Source: Muricea muricata (lineage: Eukaryota > Cnidaria > Anthozoa > Malacalcyonacea > Plexauridae). From it: 64,000 bases of DNA. The notes beneath the pieces were generated by a model, which was not told the origin of the DNA, did not search any database, and saw nothing but the letters and a program-made list of their open reading frames with translations. Positions within the stretch are counted from its first letter, which is position 1. Each line of letters starts with the position of its first letter. Below are positions 36,246 through 48,000 of the stretch, one piece after another. The stretch is taken from positions 16,719,893 to 16,783,892 of the forward strand of contig OY979721.1 of the NCBI GenBank assembly GCA_963855995.1, read 5' to 3'. A program made the translations under genes and the position numbers.

Positions 36246-39200
36246 ATGGCTGGAGCACAGTTCGAGTACGATGAGAAAGGGACAACGTTTTATTATTTTG
36301 TTTTGTGTTTTTGTGCCATTGTCTTACTACCGTTAACGTATTTCACATGGGGGTTAAATTCTACTACTGGTAAGTTTAATTTATAAGTGTACTAGTATTG
36401 TTTTGACCTTGCCTTATGTCTTCATGTTCACAGCTAGGTTTACAGGTGTACTATTCACTATTAGGAAAAATATACTAAGTGCAATTATATATTTATTGTC
36501 ATTAAATTCATCTGATTTGTTTTTTGGTTATATTTAGAAGAAAATGTGTGATTATTGTTATATACTTCTATTTCGTGTGTTCCTGTGTAGTAAGGGTTCT
36601 TGTTGAATTGTTACTAAATGTTTGTTATCCTATAATGAAGCCTGACAGTGTGTACATTTGTAAATAAATTATAAAGCATATAAGTTTTTTGCCTAATTTT
36701 TATTAAAATATGTTCTGAAGTAGTTTTTGTAAATTATATGAATGAAACTTGTTTTTAAAGGAATTTTGTTTAACTTCTGGGGTCATTGATTTCCTTTCAA
36801 AGTGTTAAAACATTCAATGGAGTTTTTTGTCATTATTTACCCTAACCTGTTTTGTTCGCAGTTAAAGAAAAACAACTGCTCTCAAAGAGCTATTATGGTA
36901 ATCTATGCAAATTACACGTTTTCTCTCAACTCTGGGCGATTGCATTGCAATCTCTTGTAACAGTTCGTGGGAAGTGTCATGCTTTTACACAAACTTTTTT
37001 AAAATATGTTAGGATTTATGCCTTCATGTAAATATCTATGACATTCCCTATGTGGCAAAGATATTATCATTGCTATGCAACATGGCAAAGAGCTTAATAA
37101 TTCTAATTTATTTAATTCCGGAATTTAATAATGATCGTTAACTATATAGTGCTAAGTATCACCATACAATATGGGTTGAAAAATGTATGGTGTCATTAAA
37201 AAATATCAGTGATCTTTCAGGTACAATTTCAAAGCAGGTTATTAAAAATTAGATGTTTTTTATCAGAAAATATTATTATTATGTAATCACAATCATGTCA
37301 AATCAGTGTTGTTTATTCTATTCACCTTTTACTAGCTTATTAGGAATGTCCATATTAGAGAGAGGGAGAGAGAAAGACATCAGCATTAGAGAGATTTTTG
37401 TGTTAGAGAGTGGGATACCTATGTTGACAAGAAGTGTCTTTGTAGATTAGATGTGTGGATTAAAGAGATGTCTATGTTAATAAAGTTATGTGTATTTATG
37501 TCCATGTTAGAGAGATGTTTGTGTTAGAGAGAAATGTCGGTAGTAGAGAGATGTCTGTATAAGAAAGAGAGATGTCTGTATTAGAGAGAAGTCTATATTA
37601 GAGAGCTTTCTGTATTAGAGAGCTGTCTATATTGAAGAGATGTCTATATTAGAGAGATGTCTGTATTAAAGAGATGTCTGTATTAGAGAGGTGTCAGTAT
37701 TTGAGAGAAGTCTATATTGGAGAGATGTCTGTATTAGAAAGAAATATCTGTATTGCAGAGGGATGTCTGTATTAGATAGGAATGTCTGCCTTAGAGAGAG
37801 ATAATGAGAGGAGTATTAGAGAGATAATGTATGCATATTAGAGGAAGAGAGGCATTATGTATTTCCTAGAGAAATTTTTATTGTATCACTATTCATGATA
37901 TAGAAGCAGAAAAAGATGAGTCAAAGGTATGTCATTGTGACAAATGCAATGAGAAAAGGCTGAAAAAATCCAAGCAAAAACCAAAAACAACATTTTTACG
38001 TATTGCAAGGTAAATAGCAATTGCATTCATAATATTGCAGTGTTATCAATCTTGCAGCATTCATGTCCTCCTTCAGATAAAAATGTTTGAAATATTTTTA
38101 GTCGTATAGTTATCGTCATCTTGTGGATAGCTTTGTTCTATGGTGTTTATCGAGTTGCACAATTTGAAAGAGACTTTGTCGAATATGATCCTTTTGCCGT
38201 GTTAGAAATAGACAAGGTACACATCTGCATATTTGTTTTCTCTTATTTGAAAAAAATATAAATTTTGTATAACAAAGTATAACTATATAGTTAATCATGT
38301 TTTCCACGACAGGGTGCAAGTGCTGCAGAAATCAAACGTCAATATCGTAAGCTAAGTTTGGTTTACCATCCAGACAAGGAAGGAGGTGATGAAAGGAAAT
38401 TCATGAGAATTGCCAAGGCTTATGAAGCGTAAGGAACCTTTGAATCTCTTTATCATACAACAAAGAATTTTGAACCTTGAAAGTTAAAAATGCTAGCACT
38501 GGAATGCACCTGCCATTTATGTACAAATAAGTTTAATCCAATTTCTTTTTCAAACCAGTTTAACCAATGAAGAATCTAGAAAAAACTGGGAAGAACATGG
38601 CAATCCTGATGGACCTCAAGGTACTTGATCTTATGCCGCAAAAAATTGTGAACTTATGGAAAATTTAGTAAATTTAACAAAATCTTTCAAATGTATAATA
38701 TAATTATTATTAACTGTGGTAAGTATTTGAGATGCTATACTGTATAGAACTCCTCTTATTTAGCAACAACATTTGGAATTGCTCTGCCTTCCTGGATTGT
38801 CAGTGAAGAAAACTCCCTTTTGGTAAGAAATATGTTTATTAATCATGCTTTTATATCTCCTACTGACATTGCCAGTGTTGGTAGGTGCTAGTGCAATCCA
38901 AAGCACACAAAAATATAGGATTGTTTACTGTCTGAACAATGCGAGTAGAAATTTGATGTTTGCCCAACAATGACACAGATAGTCCTTGCTTTGTTGCAAA
39001 GAAGATTTTTGTCTTTTAGGTTCTCGGTGCTTACATTTTTGCTTTTATGGTTGTTCTTCCCTCTGTTGTGGTATGACTTGATTATGTTTGACTGTGTGAA
39101 AATATTTAGAAGATTTTAGGACATTGACATTCAATGTTGTTTTAGGGAACATGGTGGTATCGTTCTATTAAATATGGAAATGATCAAGTTCTAATGGACA

Positions 39201-42200
39201 CCACCAGAGTTTATTTACATTTCTTTTCTAAAACACCATGTATGCCTTTGAAAAGTAAGTAAAGAATGCAGTAGTCATCTCTTATTGTGTTTGTGGTGTG
39301 TTTATTATGGCTGGGTGTATAATTGTTGAGTAAACACACGTTCATATTGTGGAACTTATCTTGAAGGGGTGATTATGGTATTTTCTGGTTCAATGGAATT
39401 TGAAAAACGATATAACCAAGAAGTACAAGAACGACCAAGCGACAACATTGAACTTCCTAAAGTAATTGCCCTGTTTATGCTCAATAGCTTTGGCTGGTAT
39501 AAGATGTCTGTACTAGTGAGAGATGTCTGTATTAGAGAGAGATCTCTGTATTAGGGAATGTTGTCTGTATCAGAGAGAGAGATTCCTGTATTACAGAGAG
39601 ATATCTCTATTAGAGAGATGTTGTCTGTATCAGAGAGAGACATTCCTGTATTACAGAGAGATATCTCTATTAGAGAGAGATATTTCTGTATCAGAGAGCG
39701 ATGTCTGAATTAGAGAGATAGATGTCTGTATTAGACAGATAGATATCTGTATTAGAGAGAGAGATGTCTGTATTAGAGAGAGAGATGTATGTATGAGTGA
39801 GACATGTCTGTATTAGAGAGGTAATCATATTAAAAAAACTGTGGTTGATTCATATGAGTTGTGATTTTTTAGTCAAATGTTTTTTTTATAATTTAAACAA
39901 CATAAATTGTGTGTGTGTTTAGTTGCTTCATGAGCTCAAAACAGTGAATGAAAACACAAAGGAATCACCATTTGGCTATCCATTCAGTGTGAAAAGTAGA
40001 GCTCTGGTGCTGTCACATATTGATAGACAATCATTGCCTGAAGAGACATTACAGAAAGGTATGAATATTTGAATCAGATGGTTGTATAAAGTTCACTATC
40101 CAGTTTTTGTGCTTGAATGAATAATGGTGCACTCGCTGGTTGAAAGAATAAATAGAAAATAATTCTAATAAATATACTCATTGTTTCATTTGAGGCATAT
40201 TATCCTCTATTCTCTAATTGATAATATTTGTTTGTTAGATTTGGAATTAATCTTAAAGAAATCGCCTCTACTCATTCAAGAAATGATCAACTGCATTTCT
40301 CAATTATTTTATTACTACAAGGCTGATGCTGGTTCGTATTCAAAATTTTGGATGTGTTGAGATTGTGTCAATATTCAGCCGAGGCATACGAGTAGTAGCG
40401 TGTTGATATTTGGTGTTTTTGTTCCTTTGTAGTTCCTAAACCTCCCCATCTTGACACTTTGGAGAATGTAATGAAATTCAGTCAAATGTTAATGCAAGCT
40501 GCAAGTTACACAAAGTCATCTTTACTCCAGTTACCACACATCTTACCAGAACATTTAAGATATTTTGCTTCAAAGAAGGTAAGCTAAGATACTTTCACTT
40601 AGATTGGACTGAGCTGAATTATGATGGTCAATTTGATGCATTCAAAGGCATTCTAAAGCCAGAAGAGAACGTGCTTCAATTAAATACCGAAGAGCATTGA
40701 CTTGGCGTGTTCTTTATATATCAATCATAATAGGGTTTTTTTGCCTGAAAACCTTAGAAAAACGTCTCAGCAAAAACTATACGAAACAGGACAATTTTAA
40801 GATAATGCATCTTACTTTATATCTTAAAATCATCTTCAGAGATATAAAAAAACTACATTCATATAATTAAACTGACACTGCAGGGAACAACGTAAAGTAC
40901 GTTGTCTCGAGTGGGATTCAAACACGCGTCTTCAAGTTTGTAGATCGCCACCGCTCTAACAGTTAAGCTATTGAGCTAAATTGGATTGGTAGCGAGTATT
41001 ATCCAATTTTAAGTGCACGAAATATATGCGTGTTGACTTCACGCTTGTCTTTGAAGATGCGTTATATTTCAGTTCTATTCCAGAACAATCCTTACTTTAT
41101 TATCTTCACAGAGAAATGTTCGAAACATCTCAGAACTTTTAAAAATGAAAAAAAGTGACAGAAGGTGAGTCGACACTGTGGATGTGCTGGTATTTCTCAC
41201 TCTGTTCATTCACTGATTCCCCCTCCTTATTTTTCAGAGACATGCTGAGATTTCTTAGTGATGAGCAATATGATGATGTTATATTAGTAGCTGAAATGAT
41301 TCCTTATATCGAAGTTGTGGTTAAGCCTCGTGGTACGTACACTCTGTTGATATTTTTTTGCCTCACAAGAGTACACTGCAACATTGATATTAGAGAGGTT
41401 AAGATTGATGTTTACGGCAGACCAGTAACCGCGAACGCCAAACTTCAAGTCGAATTTGAAGGTAAGTTCTACAAGTTTTTGAAGGTTTCGACAAGTTTTT
41501 AGTCAATCCATTCTTCAATAATAATGCACAAATTATCCTAATTTCGAACAGCTAACACTTCACCTGAAAATCCGACTTGAAGTTTGGCGTTTGTGGTTAC
41601 CGGTCTGCCGTAAACATCAATCTTAACCTCTCTATTAATATATCGTTAAGCCCAGTATTCTGGGCAGGGGTCGCTGGTACGAAAGATGAATAGCGTTATC
41701 TACCAGATAGTGATTTTTTCAACTGTCACAGAAAGGCATAAAAAGCAACGACACCGGAGAGAAATTGTTTTTTTTTTGTACTCGCAGGCTTTAACGTGAA
41801 AACGGTGAACATAAATGTTGTTTTCACCAGTTACTGACCATGATTAGAAACCGGCCCCAAAGTTTGACCTGTGTTTTCTTCTTATAGTTATGGATGATGA
41901 AGATGAAGGCGTAATTACAGCTGGGGCTGTTGTTACTGTTGATGTTGAGCTGACAAGAAAGACACTTAAGGTGGGTATGAGACATTTTCTAAAGAGGTGA
42001 TTTACTCAACGAACCATTAAGTCAAGCGTTGTTATTCTTGTAGGATGTGTGTTGTGATGGCGAAGATGATGAAGAAGAAGAGCTGGCAGAAACGTTGGAG
42101 TCTCCTCCAGAGAATACTGAGGAAACAAAGGTTTGACATTGTGTGTTTTTTGGGGGGACCCATTCTTTCCAATTTATCCCATATGTCTACTGCATGAAAT

Positions 42201-44057
42201 TGAAGGCAAAGAGAAGTTGTCAATCATTGACAAACATATTTCCTATTTTTTAGGCTGTGACAAAAAACAAAATATGGCAGAAAACGAAGAGGAAAGCTAA
42301 AAAAGCGAAACCTGTCAAACAACAACCCAAAAAGAAACCAGTAAAACAACCTGGAAAGAAAGATGACCCTCAGGTAACTAAATACGTCTCTATCGCACTG
42401 TCCCTCCAAACAGTCAATGAATGATTTGCGGTCTCAATTAGGAGTGGCTAACATGTAAATAAGCTGCGTTAGTTGATGGCGCGTTTTCATTGTTGTAGAC
42501 CAAAGAGGAAGAGAACAAAGTGGAGGGAAAGAAAGAAGAAAAGAAAAAAGAAAAGAATGAATTAAGAAAAAGAAGTCCAAGTACAAAGAAAGAAAAGAGG
42601 AAGAAATCTGAAGATCTTGATGATGATAATGATCATATTGATGATTTTGATTCAGATAATGATGATTATTCAGATGTTGATGATGATAGTGATGGAAGTG
42701 CAAGTGCTTCAGGTGGAAGTGATAGTGAAAGGTTTGCATTTTAGTTGAATCTATTGGCATCTGAGTTTATCTATCAGCCAGACCGCTACGTCTTCTTCGT
42801 TTCCCCCATCTTGGTTGGACCTTAGAGAAGGATGCAAATACCACCAACCTAAAATGACCGTGTTTTGTGATTTATCTTTTGAATCATAATTGTTTGTGAC
42901 TCATTCTAACTATTATAACTAACTATTCACGACGTCTGTTAGTACAGGCTGCCGGCAAAGAGCTCATTTTTTTCTGCTGATAGTCATGTAGATTTTGATG
43001 ACGATGACGAATGGCAGAGAATGCAGGAAGGTGTTGATAAAATGGAGAAAGTACTGGACACGAAATCAAAGACAAGTCATGATGTTCATGCGCCATTCTT
43101 CCCCGAGGTAGGAGCAAACGAATCCCCGAGTTTTCGTCGAGGCATGCGCATTAACTGCTGTGTCACTTTATTCATTTAAGAATAAACAAGAGTGGTGGTG
43201 GGTTTATATTTGTGATCGACGAAAACATGAAATCACGACAGTTCCAACTCCAGTTGTTAACCTCAAAGACACTGAGACGGTATGTTGGGTTAGCTTTGTC
43301 AGTTTTAAACCATTCTTGCTCGAGGTCCGGCTAGCAAGAACACTCATTGATTCAACATTACTAGCTTTCTTTTAAAGCTCGGGGTTTTTTGCGAGCTAGT
43401 TTAACGAGTGTGCTTATTTTCAAGGTCAAACTACAGTTTCAAGCTCCAGTAAAATGTGGTCATTACTCCTACACAGCAGTTGTTAGATCTGACTCTTATA
43501 TGGAGGTTGATGTCTCGAAACTCTTTAAGGTAACTGTCTCGTACGTTTAAGTATGTTTTAATACTCTTGATATACTACTTAACTGGACTTCACTCGACTC
43601 GGCTCGCCCAGGCTCGATTCAGCTCAGCTCAGCTCCATTCTTGCTAATCTATTGACTAGATTAAAGTAGAGCAATTACCTCGAGTAAATAAAACTGTTTA
43701 ATAATCTGACGCCATTAATTTCACCTATGTGAAAGCCTTTGACTTCAGCCGACATATTCATGACTAACATTGAACTGTGACTGTTTGGATTGTGTATTGA
43801 ACAGCGGCAGTATGATTGATAAACTGGTTATCAGGATGTATACTGGTTCGAACCTTGGACGAAATATTAGTGACATGTAGCACCAAGGGTGACCATGAAG
43901 CTTACTTAACCTGGTTTGTTTTTTCTTTCAGATTGATGTCCATGAAGCTAAGGAGATTGAAACAAAACAATGGGACTTTGAGAGTGATGAGGATGAAGAT
44001 AAGGATAATGATGAGAGTGGGGAGAGTGAGTGGGATGAGGAGGAGGAGAGTGATTAG
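36246..44057 (+). CDS. SEC63: Translocation protein SEC63 (22 exons, 790 aa)
   Basis: Exons 36246-36369, 37904-38009, 38102-38216, 38313-38428, 38559-38620, 38764-38822, 39020-39070, 39146-39254, 39367-39461, 39923-40058, 40239-40331, 40433-40578, 41112-41164, 41238-41332, 41888-41970, 42044-42130, 42254-42373, 42499-42731, 42948-43107, 43181-43279, 43425-43529, 43932-44057. SEC63 is the ER-membrane J protein that recruits BiP to the SEC61 translocon. Visible: [12 protein letters not shown] start, TM1 (about 14-33), TM2 (about 79-97), luminal J domain with HPD at 134-136 and [14 protein letters not shown]3 (about 195-212), then the cytosolic Brl domain, a long Lys then Asp/Glu/Ser-rich linker (exons 16-18), the terminal conserved [12 protein letters not shown] fold, and an acidic end. 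Vertebrate SEC63 is 760 aa. No key residue is missing. Intron 14 carries a MITE and introns 1 and 9 carry minisatellite arrays. Confidence 0.96.
37338..37850. repeat. Minisatellite in SEC63 intron 1
   Basis: About 25 degenerate units of GATGTCTGTATTAGAGAGA, with variants AGAAGTCTATATTAGAGAG. It has expanded far more than the receptor-intron array of the same unit. Confidence 0.85.
39505..39822. repeat. Minisatellite in SEC63 intron 9
   Basis: About 17 units of the same GATGTCTGTATTAGAGAGA motif, including a longer sub-repeat with CAGAGAGAGA-ATTCCTGTATTACA. Open frames read across it are artefacts of the repeat. Confidence 0.85.
40896..40990 (-). mobile_element. tRNA-like SINE head, antisense, in SEC63 intron 12
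   Basis: Read on the - strand: TTTAGCTCAATAGCTTAAC (A-box region), GTGTTTGAATCCCAC (B box) and a stem-like tail GACAACGTACTTTACGTTG. The spacing is tRNA-like but the arms do not close into a convincing functional tRNA. Confidence 0.55.
41388..41640. mobile_element. MITE with TATTAGAGAGGTT ends and 80-bp TIRs in SEC63 intron 14
   Basis: The left arm reads TATTAGAGAGGTTAAGATTG, then TGTTTACGGCAGACC and CGCCAAACTTCAAGTCG. All of this recurs inverted at the right end, finishing CCTCTCTATTAATA. No coding capacity. The tip sequence is shared with the MITE at 11.5 kb, though the interiors differ. Confidence 0.85.
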
Positions 44058-44107
44058 TAAAAACGAGAGAGAGAGGGGGAGAAGGGCAGGGATTACCTTC
44101 GACCATA

Positions 44108-44435
44108 GTTGATAGAGTAGATGGTTTGGAAACTCATTAGAATAACAATATAACTCATTATCTATCTTGGTCAACGTTTATGCAAAAATATGGTTCTTCA
44201 TCGTCAGGTGTGTATTGTATTTTTGCCAAAACCGCCAATAGGAATTCTTGAATTACCCTATTGTTCAAGTCGCGGATGGCTAACTTTCCTAAAACGTTGT
44301 TATTGGTAAGTTAGGTAAATATACAATACGCACGTGACGACGAAGGACCTTATTTCTGCATAAACCAGAACAAAAACATAGATAATGCGTTATATTGTAG
44401 TTGTAATGAGTTTCCAAACCATCTAGCTCTATTTA
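44108..44435. repeat. 328-bp foldback in the SEC63 3' UTR
   Basis: Arms of about 125 bp: GTAGATGGTTTGGAAACTCA, ACAATATAAC-CATTATCTAT, GTTTATGCA-AAATA and CTTC-TCGTCA on the left are mirrored on the right. It begins 50 bases after the SEC63 stop and ends before the first AATAAA at 44541, so a transcript using that site carries the whole hairpin. Confidence 0.8.
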
Positions 44436-44540
44436 CTATGCTTCGACACACCTAACAAGTCTTGTGACAAGTCTGCTTCCAGATTCACAATAAGTTTTGT
44501 TTTTCATTTCTTATGCCAAAACTGTTAACAACTTTTATTA

Positions 44541-44546
44541 AATAAA
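44541..44546 (+). terminator. Candidate SEC63 poly(A) signal
   Basis: AATAAA followed by GT/T-rich sequence, about 480 bases after the stop codon; the first such hexamer downstream. Confidence 0.5.
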
Positions 44547-44732
44547 GTACTGTGCTTTATAAGGATTTTGAGCACTGATAAAACTGATAATCTCGCATGT
44601 GAAATTAATTATGATAATTTCACATGTGAAAATTATCGCTTTTCAAAAAATCATCAATCATAGCTCCTGGATGTCTTATATTGGTAGAAAAGGCTAAAGT
44701 TTATATAATAAACAGAAAAATACATGGGTGCT

Positions 44733-44832
44733 TGGAAATACTAAATTAACTTCTCGTGTTGAACATGATATTTCTCACTTGTCATGTTCAACATTTGAAG
44801 TAAATCTGGTATTTCCGCGCACCCATGTGTTA
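44733..44832. repeat. 100-bp near-perfect hairpin
   Basis: ACATGGGTGC, GGAAATAC and GTGTTGAACATGA on the left pair with TCATGTTCAACA, GTATTTCC and GCACCCATGTGT on the right. A smaller hairpin (TTTCACATGTGAAA type) is just upstream at about 44.59-44.64 kb. Confidence 0.75.
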
Positions 44833-45006
44833 TTCTCTATGTAATAATGTTGTTTATATCAGATTATGTCGCCAACCATCTAATGTTTTTGTCACACATG
44901 AACACAAGCTGACTGTTCAGCAATGCCAATGGTGACAAACACTTTGTAAGGGTTAACGGGTACGAGCTCCATTAGGGGCAAGAATGACAAAGATTTTCAT
45001 CAGCAA

Positions 45007-45079
45007 CAATCCAGTAGCCTGCTCGCAGCCCGAAATTTTGGGGGACAATTCTTCGGGCTGCGAGCAGGCTACAATCCAG
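45007..45079. mobile_element. 57-bp hAT-like MITE with perfect 8-bp target duplication
   Basis: The element at 45015-45071 has 20-bp perfect TIRs beginning TAGCCTGCTCGCAGCCCGAA and only 17 bp between them. CAATCCAG flanks both ends (45007-45014 and 45072-45079). An 8-bp duplication is the hAT/P-type signature. Confidence 0.85.
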
Positions 45080-48000
45080 CAACATGTTTTGCATCCAACT
45101 TCTTCTTGCAAAATGCCTCGAACGCTACAAAGTTGCGAGCTCGAATTAGTGATTGTAGGAACTCAATAGTTTTTCAAACAAATATTAAGAATATTAAGTA
45201 AACCTAATTTCTTTAATCACCGTTCGTTCAAAACATTTATGTCAAATGAATGTCAGATAGTAACTACATCTTCGATGTAAAGAAAAACTATACAAAAATA
45301 CAGAAATTCAAATACGAAAATTTAAATTAACTGTTATGTAAACTAAAGTCTGTTCTCCACCAAGCGTTTTTTTTTCTAAAAAACGAGTGGAAAACGGACT
45401 TAAAGTTTCCCTCAGAATGGCTCAGATTATCCCATAAACGTATCGTGTAGCCCTGCAGTGTAGCCATGGAAGGCGAAGAATTTATGGAATTTTTAGTGGT
45501 ACTACCGTATGAAGCTTGCTAAATTTGGAATACTGTAGATTTTTCATGATACGATCTTCATTGTCCATTTCTTTAAACACAGAACAAATAAATTTAAAAA
45601 TTCTAATCAAAAAATCGTATTTTATTAAGAACTGCATCAGTTTGTCTCGAAGCAATGCGCGAAATTCATCGTGCAGTCATCAAGTGGGACTATCACAGCG
45701 CAAATAAAAAATTTGGGTCATTTATTTGCCAATAGTATTTGATAAAAGCGTTGAAAAACACGCGTACAAAAATTGTTTTATCAGCACTGTGCTATTTTAT
45801 CTATCTATCAACGGTTCAATCCGACAGAAACCACAACAATTTAAATTTCAACTAGGATATCTATTTCAAATGCAGATGATGAAAAAAAATGTCATTCCTA
45901 ATAGGCTGTTTTCGTTGTATCTTTATCTTTCCGGATACTCAAGGTCTAAGGTCAGCTTCGTTGCTCTCACACACGCAGCAAATTGGCACAGAGTGCATTC
46001 TGTCGAGATCGTTGACGCTAATACGACAGAAAGTTGAAGGAAATGAGAATTTGTTAAGTGTTTTGTAGGTTTCACAAGCTTTCACATTCGACATTACTTC
46101 TTTCGCCTGTTTGACGGACGGAACTTCCACTGAAAGATCATATTGTTGACTAGGATTTGACTTTATTCAGGTAAGTTTTCTGTTTATTTCCGATTTATCA
46201 TACAATTGCTTTATAAACATGCATGAATTCATTAATCAAGCGAGTGGGAATCTTGTGGGCAGAGAGCCACTGGCGAAGGAAAGACATAATGCCCCCACTG
46301 TGGCCTTCATGTGAGCTTCCTGCATTATAGCATGTCCAAACCACAATAATCTGTCCTAGCTTGTAGAAGGAGATGTGTGTGAGTTCTTGTGTTCAAATCA
46401 TAAGACTCGTATTATAATGACAACTGTGATAAAAACCTTGTTGAAATATCAAGCAGATCAGAGCGCCTTACACTTAAAAGAACTATGAATGATTTGTGAT
46501 TCCTTTGCATAAATAGCGTACTTTTCTCTCGATATTTTCGAACAATATTTTTCGACTCTACCACAATTAATACATGGTATATTAAGTTTATCGGAGGAAA
46601 AGATCTTCAAAGTTACACCCATATCGATTTAAGCAAAATGCGTACGTTATTTAATGTATAAAATGTCGATATTGAAGCAGCAATTTGTAATTCTTCGTGG
46701 CGACACTGACATCAGTTGGCAACATGAAGTTGTGTATTACACTACTTTTTCATCTTAGACGTCGTTTTTATGTCTGAATTTCTATCCTATTCGGTGGATA
46801 CCTTTTTGAAGACTATTGACTGTTAACTATATGGACTACAGTGGCTGGAGTTGAACAAAATAGGTACAAAACGAACAATGGGTGTATTAAACATTTGCCA
46901 CAGACCGGTTACTTGTAAATTTTAGGCTTAACCAATCACTTGAAGACAAAAAACTTGATTTATTTTTTTCCTGTCCCGAGGAAACTTGCCCCAAACGCTT
47001 TAAATCGGCATAAATTTTGATGTGAATATTATTAAAATCAACCCTAGTTTGCTGTACAGTACAAAATTGATGTTTCTAACAGAATCGTCTTCATCTATTG
47101 AATAAGATTTGTTCAACTCTATTGTACCAGAGCAGTTATTGTAAGCAGACTACATTTTCCAAAAACGTGAAAACAGTCATTTTTCTGAACAGGCCCAGTA
47201 TAGGAACCAATCATCACTCGAATTACCACAACCACCCCTTAATGCTCGTGACCTAATTTAGTCATGTGCTGTTGTGTAAATAGAAGATTAGGCAAGAAAA
47301 ACAACTGAATTAGGTCAGCCATTAAGAGAATTACTGTAAATATAAGAGAATCCAGTTAAATGTTGTTACAAATATTCAAAACGAGATTTTTCATAAAATA
47401 TATATGTAAGACTACGTTTACACTACTCCGGATCGGCCTGAAAACGGCGGAAAAAAGTAAAAAAACGGCGTTCCGTTTACACAGCACCGGAGCGGATTTG
47501 TTTGAAAACGTCACTTTTGCCGTAGCGACACGACCACGCTTTCTAAACGTGGTCGAACGTAAACGGAGCGCTGCGCGGCGTTGTGTAAACACAAACGCCG
47601 TTAATTTTTGGTGCCGCTTGTAAATGAAACATCTCAGGTCTCAAAACAGCAAACTTGAATGCTTTTAGTTTAAATTTCTTTGCTTTGTTAAAAATATTTT
47701 TGGTTTATATGAGTGCTTGTAAACAAGTTACAAAACTGAAACGGCGTAGTGTAAACGCAAGTAAATTTTACCGGCATTATTTCGCTCCGGAGTAGTGTAA
47801 ACGTAGACTAATTCTATCCAGGGACCTGGAAACCACAATGCTTTCGATAGTCGAGGGGGCAAAAATTGTGGCTATTGTAGGCGGGTGCAGTTTCGAAGGG
47901 ACGGGGGGGAGGGGAGGGGGGAAATTATTTAGAGGAGCCATAAAGTTATGGCACTTTCCTGTGTTCAGTTCGATGGTTCAGTTTCTTATAATAAATAGCA

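Noticed and set aside
37338..37850. CRISPR-like regular repeats
   Set aside because: Units are degenerate, contiguous and lack unique spacers; it is a eukaryotic minisatellite.
45726..46037. 103-codon + strand frame
   Set aside because: Composition looks random and there is no splice or homology support.
47356..47623. Overlapping frames of 78 and 87 codons on both strands
   Set aside because: They lie inside a MITE with inverted termini.
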